Assembly (NCBI RefSeq): GCF_050459865.1
Contig: NZ_JBCMNM010000022.1
Location: 23,916 to 87,915 of the forward strand
Source: Rummeliibacillus pycnus_B
GTDB taxonomy: Bacteria > Bacillota > Bacilli > Bacillales_A > Planococcaceae
Length of the DNA: 64,000 bases
Reading direction: 5' to 3'
Part shown: positions 1 to 7,276 of the stretch, one piece after another
How the letters are laid out: each line of letters starts with the position of its first letter
Numbering within the stretch: position 1 is the first letter of the stretch
Position numbers and translations under genes: made by a program
The notes under the pieces: model-generated
What the model was told of the DNA's origin: nothing
The model's database searches: none
What the model saw: only the letters and a program-made list of their open reading frames with translations

Positions 1-1334
1 ATGATATCAAGCATAACAGGAACAGCAGTAGAAGCACCTGGAGAAGCACCTAACAATGCAGAAATTGTTCCGTTAGCTCCAGTAATAACTTCTGTACCAA
101 ATTGAAGTGTTCCTTTGCCACCTTTTTCAGTGTCTTTAATAACTTGTACACGTTGACCCGCTACTACGATATCCCAATCTTCGCCTTTAGCGTTTGGAAT
201 GAAATCGCGTAATTCTTCAATACGTTGGTCTTTTGATAACATCAATTGTTGAACAAGGTATTTTGTTAAATCCATGTTTTTAGCACCTGCTGCTAACATA
301 GTGAACACGTTGTTTGGTTTTACAGAACCTATTAAGTCCATGTTTGAACCTGTTTTTAGGAACTTAGGTGAGAAACCAGCGAATGGTCCAAATAGTAATG
401 ATTTTTTGTTATCGATGTATCGTGTATCAAGATGCGGTACAGACATTGGTGGTGCACCAACTGCAGCTTTACCGTAAACTTTTGCGTGATGTTGTTCGAT
501 TATTTCTTGGTTGTTACATACTAGGAATAGACCACTTACAGGGAATCCACCAACATGTTTGCTTTCAGGAATACCTGTTTTTTGAAGTAGAGGTAGACTA
601 CCGCCACCAGCACCGATAAATACGAATTTTGCAGTATGGTATTGTAGTTTACCGTCAGCGCTTTTTACTTTTACTTCCCATAGGCCGTCGCTAGTTTGTT
701 TAATATTTTCAACTGTATGTTCATAGTTCACTTCAACATTTTGATTTTTTAAGTGATCAATTAAAATGCGTGTTAAAGCGCCAAAGTTGACGTCTGTACC
801 AGAGTCAATTTTTGTTGCCGCAATCGGAGTATTTGATGTACGGCCTTCCATAATAAGTGGAATCCATTCCATCAGTTTTTCCGCATCATCAGAGAATTCC
901 ATACCTTGGAATAGAGGGTTATTTGAAAGCGCTTCAAAACGTTTTTTCAAAAACTCTACATTTTCTTCACCTTGAACTAAACTCATATGTGGTAGTGGCA
1001 TGATGAAATCCTGAGGATTACTGATTAGGTTGTGGTTTACTAGATAAGACCAAAATTGTCTTGAAACTTGGAACTGCTCATTAATATTGATGGCTTTGCT
1101 AATATCTATAGATCCATCTGATTTTTCAACAGTATAGTTTAGCTCGCAAAGTGCAGAGTGCCCAGTACCTGCGTTATTCCATTCGTTAGAACTTTCCTCT
1201 CCTGGTTTGTCGAGCTTCTCAAATACTTTAATATTCCAGTCCGGTACTAATTCTTTTAGCAGTGTACCCAAAGTCGCACTCATGATTCCGGCACCAATTA
1301 AGATAACATCTGTTTTAGTTTGTCTGTTACTCAT
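1..1334 (-). CDS. mqo: Malate:quinone oxidoreductase, 3' end cut by window
   Basis: Oxidises malate to oxaloacetate and passes electrons to membrane quinone; FAD-dependent and membrane-associated. About 444 residues are visible from the ATG at 1334, and the frame is open to the left edge, so the C-terminus (the family is near 500 residues) lies outside. Seen in translation: the N-terminal nucleotide-binding stretch DVILIGAGIMSATLG, then NNAGTGHSALCELNYT, both typical of Mqo, and GTISALLGASPGAST near the left edge. It lies outside the leftmost rlmH-like att copy at 1619, so it may be the flanking chromosome or cargo of a further element. A structured 5' leader precedes it. Confidence 0.93.
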   Translation of the reverse strand, partial: MSNRQTKTDVILIGAGIMSATLGTLLKELVPDWNIKVFEKLDKPGEESSNEWNNAGTGHSALCELNYTVEKSDGSIDISKAININEQFQVSRQFWSYLVNHNLISNPQDFIMPLPHMSLVQGEENVEFLKKRFEALSNNPLFQGMEFSDDAEKLMEWIPLIMEGRTSNTPIAATKIDSGTDVNFGALTRILIDHLKNQNVEVNYEHTVENIKQTSDGLWEVKVKSADGKLQYHTAKFVFIGAGGGSLPLLQKTGIPESKHVGGFPVSGLFLVCNNQEIIEQHHAKVYGKAAVGAPPMSVPHLDTRYIDNKKSLLFGPFAGFSPKFLKTGSNMDLIGSVKPNNVFTMLAAGAKNMDLTKYLVQQLMLSKDQRIEELRDFIPNAKGEDWDIVVAGQRVQVIKDTEKGGKGTLQFGTEVITGANGTISALLGASPGASTAVPVMLDI

Positions 1335-1361
1335 TATTACCATCCTTATAGTCTTAAGATT

Positions 1362-1438
1362 TGCAGAAAGGATGTAAGGTCTCCTGCTTCGGTGTCACAG
1401 CAAGCAGGAGCGCGACCTAGTCACACACCTTTTCTGTA
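1362..1438 (-). ncRNA. Structured 5' leader of mqo, unknown class
   Basis: On the minus strand, 28-104 nt before the mqo start, a perfect 9-bp stem (CTCCTGCTT with AAGCAGGAG, 1381-1389 and 1402-1410) sits inside a weaker outer helix (AGAAA.GG with CC.TTTCT, about 1363-1371 and 1428-1437), with AGGT/ACCT pairing between them. No U-run follows, so it is not a terminator for mqo. I could not match it to a riboswitch class I know; a regulatory leader is inference. Confidence 0.4.
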
Positions 1439-1618
1439 TCAATTATACCTTATCATAGCGTATCATAATTAATTAAAGAATAAAATATCTTCTATTATAC
1501 AATAGCTAAAAGCTATTTAAAAGCAGTAAAAAGTGAGAATTTCATTTGCAAGGGCATAGTCACACAAAAAACAAGGACCTAACTCTGCTTTCTACAAAGA
1601 TTAAGTCTTGGTTTACTG

Positions 1619-1636
1619 TTACTTGTGGTACGGTTC
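1619..1636 (-). repeat. Degenerate SCC-like att copy (rlmH 3' end), leftmost
   Basis: On the minus strand this reads GAACCGTACCACAAGTAA, encoding E-P-Y-H-K-stop like the end of rlmH. The Tyr and His codons carry the synonymous third-base variants TAC and CAC instead of TAT and CAT. The preceding codon is TTT rather than Gly. Same orientation as the real rlmH end at 23645. Because only wobble bases differ, it may derive from a different rlmH allele. Confidence 0.6.
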
Positions 1637-1867
1637 AAATGATATTTTTACTTAAAAAGATAAGTCAATTAGCTCAAGTTCTAGAACGATAAACCTAATG
1701 TAGGTTCAATTCATTCTTTGTCACCTATCTTGGTTATGTCACATAAATTAAAATTATACTGTACAAAAGGTACTCAATAGGTTTTTCTTCATAGATTGAA
1801 TTGATAACCAGGAAATAATTTCGCACCACCAATGAACGATTGAGATTATATAAAGAAAGGAATGACT

Positions 1868-2368
1868 ATGGTAAATTTTAAATCTTTTGGTGGCATCGTT
1901 ACTCAGATAAATGATTTTATGATTGGGCAAAATGGAGAAGGAGAAGGTTGTTATACACTAATGACTGTAGAAGATGGTCTTGGTGGCATCGTCAATTTTG
2001 TAATTTCACCTACTACTTATTTTGTAAACCAAGAAATTGTGACTATCGGTGATCGTATTACTGGATATTATGATGGGAATGCACCTGTACCTTTGATATA
2101 CCCACCACAATATCGAGCACTTGTCGTAGTAAAGGAAAACAACTATCAAAATGTAAAAGCAGACTTTTTTAATAGCCAATTGTTGAGTAGTGATGGCCAA
2201 TTAAAATTAAATATCTCTCCCTATACCATTATCTTGCTCACAAATGGGCAACCTTTTTCAAAAAGTCCTGCAAATCGAAACCTAATCGTGATATATGGTC
2301 CTACTACAAGAAGTATCCCTGCCCAAACCACACCTTATAAAATAATCGTTTGGTGTAATACTATATAG
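1868..2368 (+). CDS. Conserved-looking hypothetical protein, 166 aa
   Basis: No family name recognised. The ATG at 1862 sits directly against the AGAAAGG ribosome site; the second ATG at 1868 (M-V-N-F-K) has the proper 7-nt gap and is preferred. There is no signal peptide or membrane segment. The protein is rich in beta-type residues with Gly/Pro turns (GDRITGYYDGNAPVP, IYPPQYRALVVV), suggesting a compact beta-sandwich or OB-like fold. It is alone on its strand and ends before a bidirectional terminator shared with the next gene. Cargo of the leftmost att-bounded module. Confidence 0.7.
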   Translation: MVNFKSFGGIVTQINDFMIGQNGEGEGCYTLMTVEDGLGGIVNFVISPTTYFVNQEIVTIGDRITGYYDGNAPVPLIYPPQYRALVVVKENNYQNVKADFFNSQLLSSDGQLKLNISPYTIILLTNGQPFSKSPANRNLIVIYGPTTRSIPAQTTPYKIIVWCNTI

Positions 2369-2438
2369 AGAAAGTTTATTTTATATAATCAATTCTAAAG
2401 TCTTGGATGAAAAACATTCCAATTGTCTAACTAAAAAA

Positions 2439-2477
2439 ATAACCCCCGTGCATTTTGTGAAATCGGCGGGGGTTATT
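2439..2477. terminator. Bidirectional terminator
   Basis: AATAACCCCCG pairs with CGGGGGTTATT across a 17-nt loop, flanked by A-rich and T-rich sequence. It serves the plus-strand gene ending at 2368 and the minus-strand gene ending at 2486. Confidence 0.85.
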
Positions 2478-2485
2478 GTCTTATT

Positions 2486-2764
2486 TTACTGCTCTTCCAC
2501 TTTCTTTTGCACTTCATGTAATTGATGCTTGATTAGCTCTAAATGTTCTTTATTTTGCTGGATTGTATCCATATGCTCACCATATTCTACTGCATTCATG
2601 AGTGCATTTTCTGCATGTGATATTTGATTGAAAGCATGCTCAAGTGCTATCTCCTCCGGATGTGACTTCGCTTGCTTCAACAGACGCTCTGCCTTTTGGA
2701 CAGAGTTACCGAACAAAGTGCTTGGATGATCTTGTTTCCAACTTACATCTGAATGCTTAGCCAA
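2486..2764 (-). CDS. Small helical hypothetical protein, 92 aa
   Basis: TTG start at 2764 with an AGGGAAGAG ribosome site about 6 nt upstream. The product is soluble, charged and almost wholly helical: HAFNQISHAENALMNAVEYG followed by Gln/Glu/Lys-rich heptad-like sequence to the C-terminal VEEQ. The Ala/Gln-spaced helices recall the small DUF2564-type Bacillus proteins, but this is only a resemblance. No catalytic motif is visible. Confidence 0.6.
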   Translation of the reverse strand: MAKHSDVSWKQDHPSTLFGNSVQKAERLLKQAKSHPEEIALEHAFNQISHAENALMNAVEYGEHMDTIQQNKEHLELIKHQLHEVQKKVEEQ

Positions 2765-2928
2765 TTATATCTCTTCCCTTCCTCCAATTAGATAAATTAT
2801 CTAAAGCATAGTATTGTAAAAAGTCCAGAAAAATATGCATGGATAGAGTGAAGAATACCTGTGTAATCTATAAAATGATTTCTTGTACATAAATACAAAA
2901 AGTAATTGTTTTAATCTGTTTTCTGCAT

Positions 2929-3043
2929 GATGTGGAATTAGCTTCGCTTTCCGCGGGCGAGCGTTGAGCCTCCTCGGCAGTAAACTGCCTGCGGGGTCTC
3001 ACCTTTCTCGCATTCCCGCAGGAGTCTTCGCTAATTCCACATC
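2929..3043. repeat. GC-rich dispersed stem-loop repeat, copy A
   Basis: Bounded by a perfect 14-bp inverted repeat (GATGTGGAATTAGC at 2929-2942 and its complement at 3030-3043). The interior contains TTCCGCGGGCGAGCG, GCCTCCTCGG and CCCGCAGGAGTC, the hallmark of a repeat I know from Bacillaceae intergenic regions. Far richer in G and C than its surroundings. No coding potential. Confidence 0.75.
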
Positions 3044-3113
3044 ACCAAAGATAGCTATACAAGATTATTATTATAAATTTTCATCTAGTTTTACTTTTTA
3101 AGGTTCAATGAGG

Positions 3114-3160
3114 AGATTGAAGACAAGCCCGTGGAAAGCGCCGTCTGTAGCAGAATATCT
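3114..3160. repeat. Remnant of the same GC-rich repeat
   Basis: AAGACAAGCCCGTGGAAAGC and GTCTGTAGCAGAATATC match the right end of copy B (CCCGCGGAAAGCGCC, GTCTGTAGCGGAACATC). Only one arm survives. Confidence 0.5.
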
Positions 3161-3280
3161 AAATCTGAATAGTGAAAGGTTAATGAGTTGAAATGTTTTA
3201 TAAACCGAAAATGGATTAATTTATTTTGATATTCCAAGATTGATGCCATATACGAATGAATAGTTACCAATAGAGCGAAA

Positions 3281-3378
3281 GACAGGCGACTCCTGCGGGA
3301 TGAGCAAGTGAATCAAGACCCCGCACGAACGAAGTGAGGAGGAGGAGGCTTGATGCTTGCCCGCGGAAAGCGCCTGTC
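3281..3378. repeat. GC-rich dispersed stem-loop repeat, copy B (inverted)
   Basis: GACAGGCG (3281-3288) pairs with CGCCTGTC (3371-3378). The interior has ACTCCTGCGGGATGAGC, GACCCCGC, GAGGAGGAGGAGGC and CCCGCGGAAAGCG, the complement of motifs in copy A, so A and B are inverted relative to each other. The A-B interval is a non-coding stretch. Confidence 0.75.
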
Positions 3379-3447
3379 TGTAGCGGAACATCCAAATTAT
3401 GCAAGAATAGTTCTTATTAAAAAGAAATTCCCTAATTCACAACAAAA

Positions 3448-3476
3448 CCCTGATTGACTTTTATGTCCAATCAGGG
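3448..3476. terminator. Isolated terminator-like hairpin
   Basis: CCCTGATTG (3448-3456) pairs perfectly with CAATCAGGG (3468-3476), followed by CTTT. It could end transcripts of the 50-aa gene on the minus strand, although the A/T-runs are weak. Confidence 0.5.
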
Positions 3477-3558
3477 CTTTAAGTGATTACCTATTAATTT
3501 GCTTTAAGTATTTCTAATAAACTCCCTTTTGGGTGCTCTAGAAGATATAATTCACTTT

Positions 3559-3711
3559 TTAAAATATATTAGCTAAATAGGATTGAATCGATTTAGGTAA
3601 TAATTGAAAGAATAATCCTTCATATTTGATATCGAGTAAACCTGCAATGAACAAAATAATAATGATTAATACTATTAGGGAGTTCTTATTCTTTTTAGAA
3701 ATCCACTTCAA
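3559..3711 (-). CDS. Small membrane peptide, 50 aa
   Basis: TTG start at 3711 with a near-perfect ribosome site (AAAGGAGG, 8 nt upstream). The peptide begins MKWISKKNKN, followed by one strongly hydrophobic helix SLIVLIIIILFIAGLL and an amphipathic tail ending YLANIF. The positive N-terminus predicts Nin-Cout insertion. It ends before the terminator-like hairpin at 3448. Function unknown; the strong Shine-Dalgarno is the main support. Confidence 0.55.
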   Translation of the reverse strand: MKWISKKNKNSLIVLIIIILFIAGLLDIKYEGLFFQLLPKSIQSYLANIF

Positions 3712-3802
3712 TAGGCTCCCCTCCTTTGAAAAGTTTATAGTTAGTAAGTTAAGTATATATTAATAAATGCAAAATATATATCCATCCTTGTAAGGCTCAT
3801 AT

Positions 3803-3823
3803 CTACTTATGATACGGTTCACC
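3803..3823 (-). repeat. SCC-like att copy (rlmH 3' end)
   Basis: The minus strand reads G-E-P-Y-H-K then TAG; the stop is TAG instead of TAA, otherwise identical to the rlmH end. On its right flank CTAAATGAGGTTT (3833-3845) is the complement of AAACCTCATTTA found beside the att copies at 15045 and 23635, so inverted repeats bracket the 3803-15074 and 3803-23665 intervals. Confidence 0.8.
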
Positions 3824-3873
3824 GCAACGAGTCTAAATGAGGTTTCACCAACCGCTTACTCAAGTATTTAATT

Positions 3874-4089
3874 TTATTTCATTTGCATAATACCACTAAC
3901 TATGGCTAATATACCTATTCCAATACAACTCATGCAAACAGTTCTTAATTTCTTTTTAGATGGTTTAATGAAGAAAAATAAAAGTCCAAATAAAACTAAA
4001 AGAATACCTATTATTATACTAGCCCAATAAAATAGTGGTGCAAGGTTTTCAAGAGTACTATCTATTGCATTTTCAATTCTTTGTTCCAT
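3874..4089 (-). CDS. Small two-helix membrane protein in ABC operon
   Basis: 71 residues with two membrane helices (FYWASIIIGILLVLFGLLFFF and a second around MSCIGIGILAIVSGIM) joined by a Lys/Arg loop (KPSKKKLR). It starts 5 nt after the permease gene with a GAGG site, so it is translated with the ABC exporter. Small accessory membrane proteins are common next to bacitracin/lantibiotic-type ABC exporters; a role here is inference. Confidence 0.7.
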   Translation of the reverse strand: MEQRIENAIDSTLENLAPLFYWASIIIGILLVLFGLLFFFIKPSKKKLRTVCMSCIGIGILAIVSGIMQMK

Positions 4090-4094
4090 ATTTC

Positions 4095-4802
4095 TTAAAC
4101 CTCCATGCAGTTAATCTTATAAGTAATTATGTTGATGACAATAACACTGATCAATACAAGAATTATTGTAAAAATAATGATTGGACTATCCGAAGATATA
4201 AAACCTGCCACGATGTTACTTAGTAGAGAACAGAGTAAGACTGCGGATATAATAGTGGTTGGTATAGACTTTTTTATAAAGCCGATTGCCATCGAGATAA
4301 TCCCAACACTTACAGCTGAAATAGACATATAAAATGTGGTTTTGGCAGCCCTACTTATTATTTCAAAAGTGATGTTTCCTTCTATCAATGGGGAAATAGA
4401 TTCGCTAATACCAAAAATAATGAAAATAATTATATTTGATATGATCATTGCAGTTGCCACAAACAGTGAAACCACTGCAATCTTTGCAAAAAAAACCTTT
4501 CTTCTGCTGGTTGGGTATGAGAATAGTAGGATGGTGCGTTTTCCTGCATATTCTTCAATTACAATTTTTGAAAACATTGCTGATGATAATAAGCTGAAGG
4601 CAAACATACAAATTGTGTTAAATAATGGAATGATATTTTCATATCCTGCAAACATTTTTAGGTCCGGATCATTTGGCTCAATCCTAGGAGCATAGGCGAA
4701 TAAATATATCATTCCTAACATGCAGATTCCAATGATACAGGCTGAAATAATATAGGTACGAATATTGGTCTTTTTCAATTCAAGTTTTAATAAGTTTATC
4801 AT
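4095..4802 (-). CDS. ABC-2 type exporter, permease subunit
   Basis: 235 residues, about six membrane helices: first near residues 15-35, then NTICMFAFSLLSSAMFSKIV, a pair around 105-130, one near 165-180, and two at the C-terminus. Layout and the motif YAGKRTILLFSYPTSRRKVF match BcrB-like ABC-2 permeases of peptide or drug self-protection exporters. Its ATG lies inside the end of the ATPase gene (23-nt overlap), implying translational coupling and a two-subunit pump. Substrate cannot be read from sequence. Confidence 0.82.
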   Translation of the reverse strand: MINLLKLELKKTNIRTYIISACIIGICMLGMIYLFAYAPRIEPNDPDLKMFAGYENIIPLFNTICMFAFSLLSSAMFSKIVIEEYAGKRTILLFSYPTSRRKVFFAKIAVVSLFVATAMIISNIIIFIIFGISESISPLIEGNITFEIISRAAKTTFYMSISAVSVGIISMAIGFIKKSIPTTIISAVLLCSLLSNIVAGFISSDSPIIIFTIILVLISVIVINIITYKINCMEV

Positions 4803-5532
4803 TTTGTATCATTCCTCCATTCACAATATTAAAGAAATATTCTTCTAAGCCATCCGCAAAATCCTTCTCGATAGTGGCTAACTCTATTTCTTCAACAATA
4901 CTTCCATCTGAGATAATTCCTATTACATCTGATATTTGTTCGATTTCACTCAAAATATGGCTGGAAACAAGTATAGTCATATCATGTTTTTTTACAAGTT
5001 CTTGAAAAAGCTCCCTCATTTCACGAATTCCCACTGGATCTAACCCGTTAATTGGTTCATCCAAGATTAAAAGTTTTGGATGATGGATGATGGCTCTTGC
5101 TATTCCTAATCGCTGACGCATACCTAGAGAAAATTGAGAAACAGGTTGATTACCTAGATCATGTAACCCAACCATTCCTAATGTTTTTTGAATATCTGTA
5201 TTTTGAACACCCATATAGGAAAGATGAATTTCTAAATTTTCAATAGCAGATAAATGTTCATAAAAAAGAGGAGTTTCTATTATGCTTCCCACATTCTTTA
5301 ATATCTCCTTTTTTTCAACTTGAATATCCTCGCAGAAAATCTGTATGAGTCCGGCAGTGGGGCGAAGTAATCCTATTAGTATTTTTAAAATTGTCGTTTT
5401 TCCTGCTCCATTTATACCCAATAGTCCGTAGATGCTTCCTTTTGGAACAGTCATGTTGCAATTTCTTATGACTTCTTTTTGATTGAAGGTCTTTACTAAT
5501 CCAGATATTTTTACAGCATATTCATAATCCAT
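4780..5532 (-). CDS. ABC transporter ATPase (BcrA-like)
   Basis: 250 residues. Walker A GINGAGKTT (about residues 39-47), variant signature FSLGMRQRLGIARA, Walker B LLILDEPINGLD and switch His in SSHILSE are all intact, so it should hydrolyse ATP to drive the overlapping permease. Start chosen at ATG 5532 with AGGAGG 8 nt upstream. A 22-bp perfect palindrome at 5555-5576, repeated before the tetR gene, sits just before the ribosome site. Likely role: efflux of a toxic peptide or drug, induced when the TetR protein is released. Confidence 0.88.
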   Translation of the reverse strand: MDYEYAVKISGLVKTFNQKEVIRNCNMTVPKGSIYGLLGINGAGKTTILKILIGLLRPTAGLIQIFCEDIQVEKKEILKNVGSIIETPLFYEHLSAIENLEIHLSYMGVQNTDIQKTLGMVGLHDLGNQPVSQFSLGMRQRLGIARAIIHHPKLLILDEPINGLDPVGIREMRELFQELVKKHDMTILVSSHILSEIEQISDVIGIISDGSIVEEIELATIEKDFADGLEEYFFNIVNGGMIQNDKLIKT

Positions 5533-5554
5533 ATCAAATTCCTCCTAAAGTTTT

Positions 5555-5576
5555 TACATACATATATATGTATGTA
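5555..5576. promoter_or_regulatory. TetR operator before the ABC operon
   Basis: Perfect 22-bp palindrome with half-site TACATACAT. The same half-sites with the same spacing occur at 6271-6292 over the start of the tetR gene, so both transcripts are probably repressed by the same protein. Inference from symmetry and position. Confidence 0.75.
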
Positions 5577-5591
5577 TATATGTAAAAGTAA

Positions 5592-5607
5592 ACTGCCCAA
5601 AGGCAGT
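5592..5607 (-). terminator. Weak terminator after tetR
   Basis: ACTGCC pairs with GGCAGT with a 4-nt loop; on the minus strand it is followed by TTTACTTTTAC. It lies between the tetR stop and the operator, suggesting the ABC operon has its own promoter. Confidence 0.5.
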
Positions 5608-5611
5608 CCAC

Positions 5612-6256
5612 TTAGATATTTGCAATGATTTTGTGAAATTTTTCAAGGACAGCAAGTATGTTGTCATCAATAACTGAGAGTCCGATGCTATCAAATAATT
5701 CTTGTAAATGTTTTATTTTTAATAGATATTCTTCTGTATCTACTGAAAAGATAATAGGACTCAACCAAATATTGGTCAGCAGCATAAATGTTTCAGATGT
5801 CTGTTTAGGATATTGAACTGAAATAGATCCATCTATTACCCCTTCTTCGATAAAGGCCAGTATATCAGGTGCCCCTGAATTGACACAATCCTGTAATTGT
5901 CTGGCAATCAATTTGGGATTGTTTAGGATCGTTGGTATCGTTTTAACGGCTTCTAATTGTCCAATATTTTCAAATGAAAGTAAAAATGCCATCCTTAACT
6001 TTTCCAGTCCGCTTATTCCAGAGATATTTTTAGCCTTTTTGAACGGGTCGTTTTCAGTTGCCAGTCGATTGAGAACAGCGTCAATAATATCCTCTTTAGA
6101 TTTAAAGTGATGGTAAAATGCACCTCTAGTTAAATCTCCCAATTCATCTACAATATCCTGAATGGTAGTTTCTTCCCATCCATTTTCTAAAAACAACTTT
6201 GTTGCTGTATCCAAAATTCTTTTTTCTGTTATCTCTGGATATTTATTTCTTGGCAA
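5612..6256 (-). CDS. TetR-family repressor of the ABC exporter
   Basis: 214 residues from the preferred TTG start at 6256. The alternative ATG at 6283 would place the ribosome site AAGGAG inside the gene and the operator in its coding sequence; AAGGAG is 9 nt before the TTG, and MPRNKYPEITEKRILDTA is a normal TetR N-terminus. The HTH is residues about 12-50 (TTIQDIVDELGDLTRGAFYHHFKSKEDI); the C-terminal ligand domain is divergent. It is followed by the exporter genes in the same direction, and both carry the same operator. Inducer unknown. Confidence 0.88.
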   Translation of the reverse strand: MPRNKYPEITEKRILDTATKLFLENGWEETTIQDIVDELGDLTRGAFYHHFKSKEDIIDAVLNRLATENDPFKKAKNISGISGLEKLRMAFLLSFENIGQLEAVKTIPTILNNPKLIARQLQDCVNSGAPDILAFIEEGVIDGSISVQYPKQTSETFMLLTNIWLSPIIFSVDTEEYLLKIKHLQELFDSIGLSVIDDNILAVLEKFHKIIANI

Positions 6257-6270
6257 GATGCTGCACTCCT

Positions 6271-6292
6271 TACATACATTCATATGTATGTA
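6271..6292. promoter_or_regulatory. TetR operator at the tetR start
   Basis: TACATACAT and ATGTATGTA arms separated by TCAT, total 22 bp like the operator at 5555. It lies immediately upstream of the tetR ribosome site, so binding should repress tetR itself. Confidence 0.72.
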
Positions 6293-6385
6293 TAGTATCT
6301 CTCATTAATGAAAATGTAAAGTATTTCTAGCGAAAATTTGAAAGATGGCAAAAAAATAACTTCCTTCAAAATTAAAAGTATTACT

Positions 6386-6997
6386 TTATTTTATGATTTC
6401 TATAAAATGTTTTAAAATCCTCGCTGTTAAGCCCCATATTGTATACTTCCCATAATCAAAAAACCATTCTTCCATCGAACGAATTCTCCATTGATACTGA
6501 GTACCGTTCGCAATTTTTTCAAAAGGAAAGTCTGGTGAAGGTACAGGTTCAAAGGACACCAAATGCATATAGGGCTCATAATTTAAAAGCCATTTAACTG
6601 GTACCGTAAAGACTTCTGCTACTTCTTCTTTATTGTAAATGATTTGATTGTAATCAATAGTTGCTACAAAAGGGTAGATGACAAATGAAGGAGAAGCAAC
6701 ATACGGACTTAATTGCCCTAATATATTAACTGACTTTGGATCAACACCTAATTCTTCATATGTTTCTCGTAAAGCTGCTTCTAATGGGGATGAATCTGTT
6801 AAGTCGATTTGCCCACCAGGAAAACTAATATCACCTGGTTGTTTTCTCAAAGTGAATGCACGAACTTCGAAAAGGACATGCCATTCTTCATCCACTTGAA
6901 CTAATGGAATCAAAACTGCTGAACGAAAAGCTGTTTCCTCTCCTATAAATAGGGATTGATTTTGATGTAACTTGTCCTTCAATTTATCTAGGAACAT
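6386..6997 (-). CDS. Nudix hydrolase, CoA-pyrophosphatase type
   Basis: 203 residues. The Nudix box is complete: GGQIDLTDSSPLEAALRETY continuing EELGV, with the catalytic REXXEE. The preceding FPGG and N-terminal AVLIPLV match the NudL/YeaB-like group that cleaves CoA and related nucleoside diphosphates. ATG at 6997 with GAGGTGAGGGAG upstream. It stands alone on the minus strand, with a strong terminator between it and the deacetylase gene upstream. Exact substrate is inference. Confidence 0.85.
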   Translation of the reverse strand: MFLDKLKDKLHQNQSLFIGEETAFRSAVLIPLVQVDEEWHVLFEVRAFTLRKQPGDISFPGGQIDLTDSSPLEAALRETYEELGVDPKSVNILGQLSPYVASPSFVIYPFVATIDYNQIIYNKEEVAEVFTVPVKWLLNYEPYMHLVSFEPVPSPDFPFEKIANGTQYQWRIRSMEEWFFDYGKYTIWGLTARILKHFIEIIK

Positions 6998-7153
6998 GAA
7001 TCTCCCTCACCTCTCAAATGTATTATTACTATTTTTATCGTATCACTAATAGATTGAATTCATAAAGAATATCAGAATGCTATATTTCATAATATATTCG
7101 ATTAGAATGTATCTACATTTATTCCTTTTTTATAATCGATCCATAAATCCCAC

Positions 7154-7195
7154 AAAAAAACAGTCTGATTTATTACTTAATCAGACTGTTTTTTT
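7154..7195 (-). terminator. Strong terminator after the deacetylase gene
   Basis: CAGTCTGATT and AATCAGACTG form a perfect stem, flanked by A7 on the left and T7 on the right; it can work on both strands and stops transcripts of the gene ending at 7277. Confidence 0.9.
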
Positions 7196-7276
7196 AGATA
7201 AAATCCCAAACTTCATTTAACAATTCACTGTAATACATCCATGAGAATAAGTGAATGGTAGCTTTATTTTCATTGT

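Noticed and set aside
1459..1473. GCGTATCATAATTAA, resembling a staphylococcal SCC att core on the plus strand
   Set aside because: It is in the opposite orientation to all other copies, lies in AT-rich DNA, and lacks the flanking similarity; chance match is likely.
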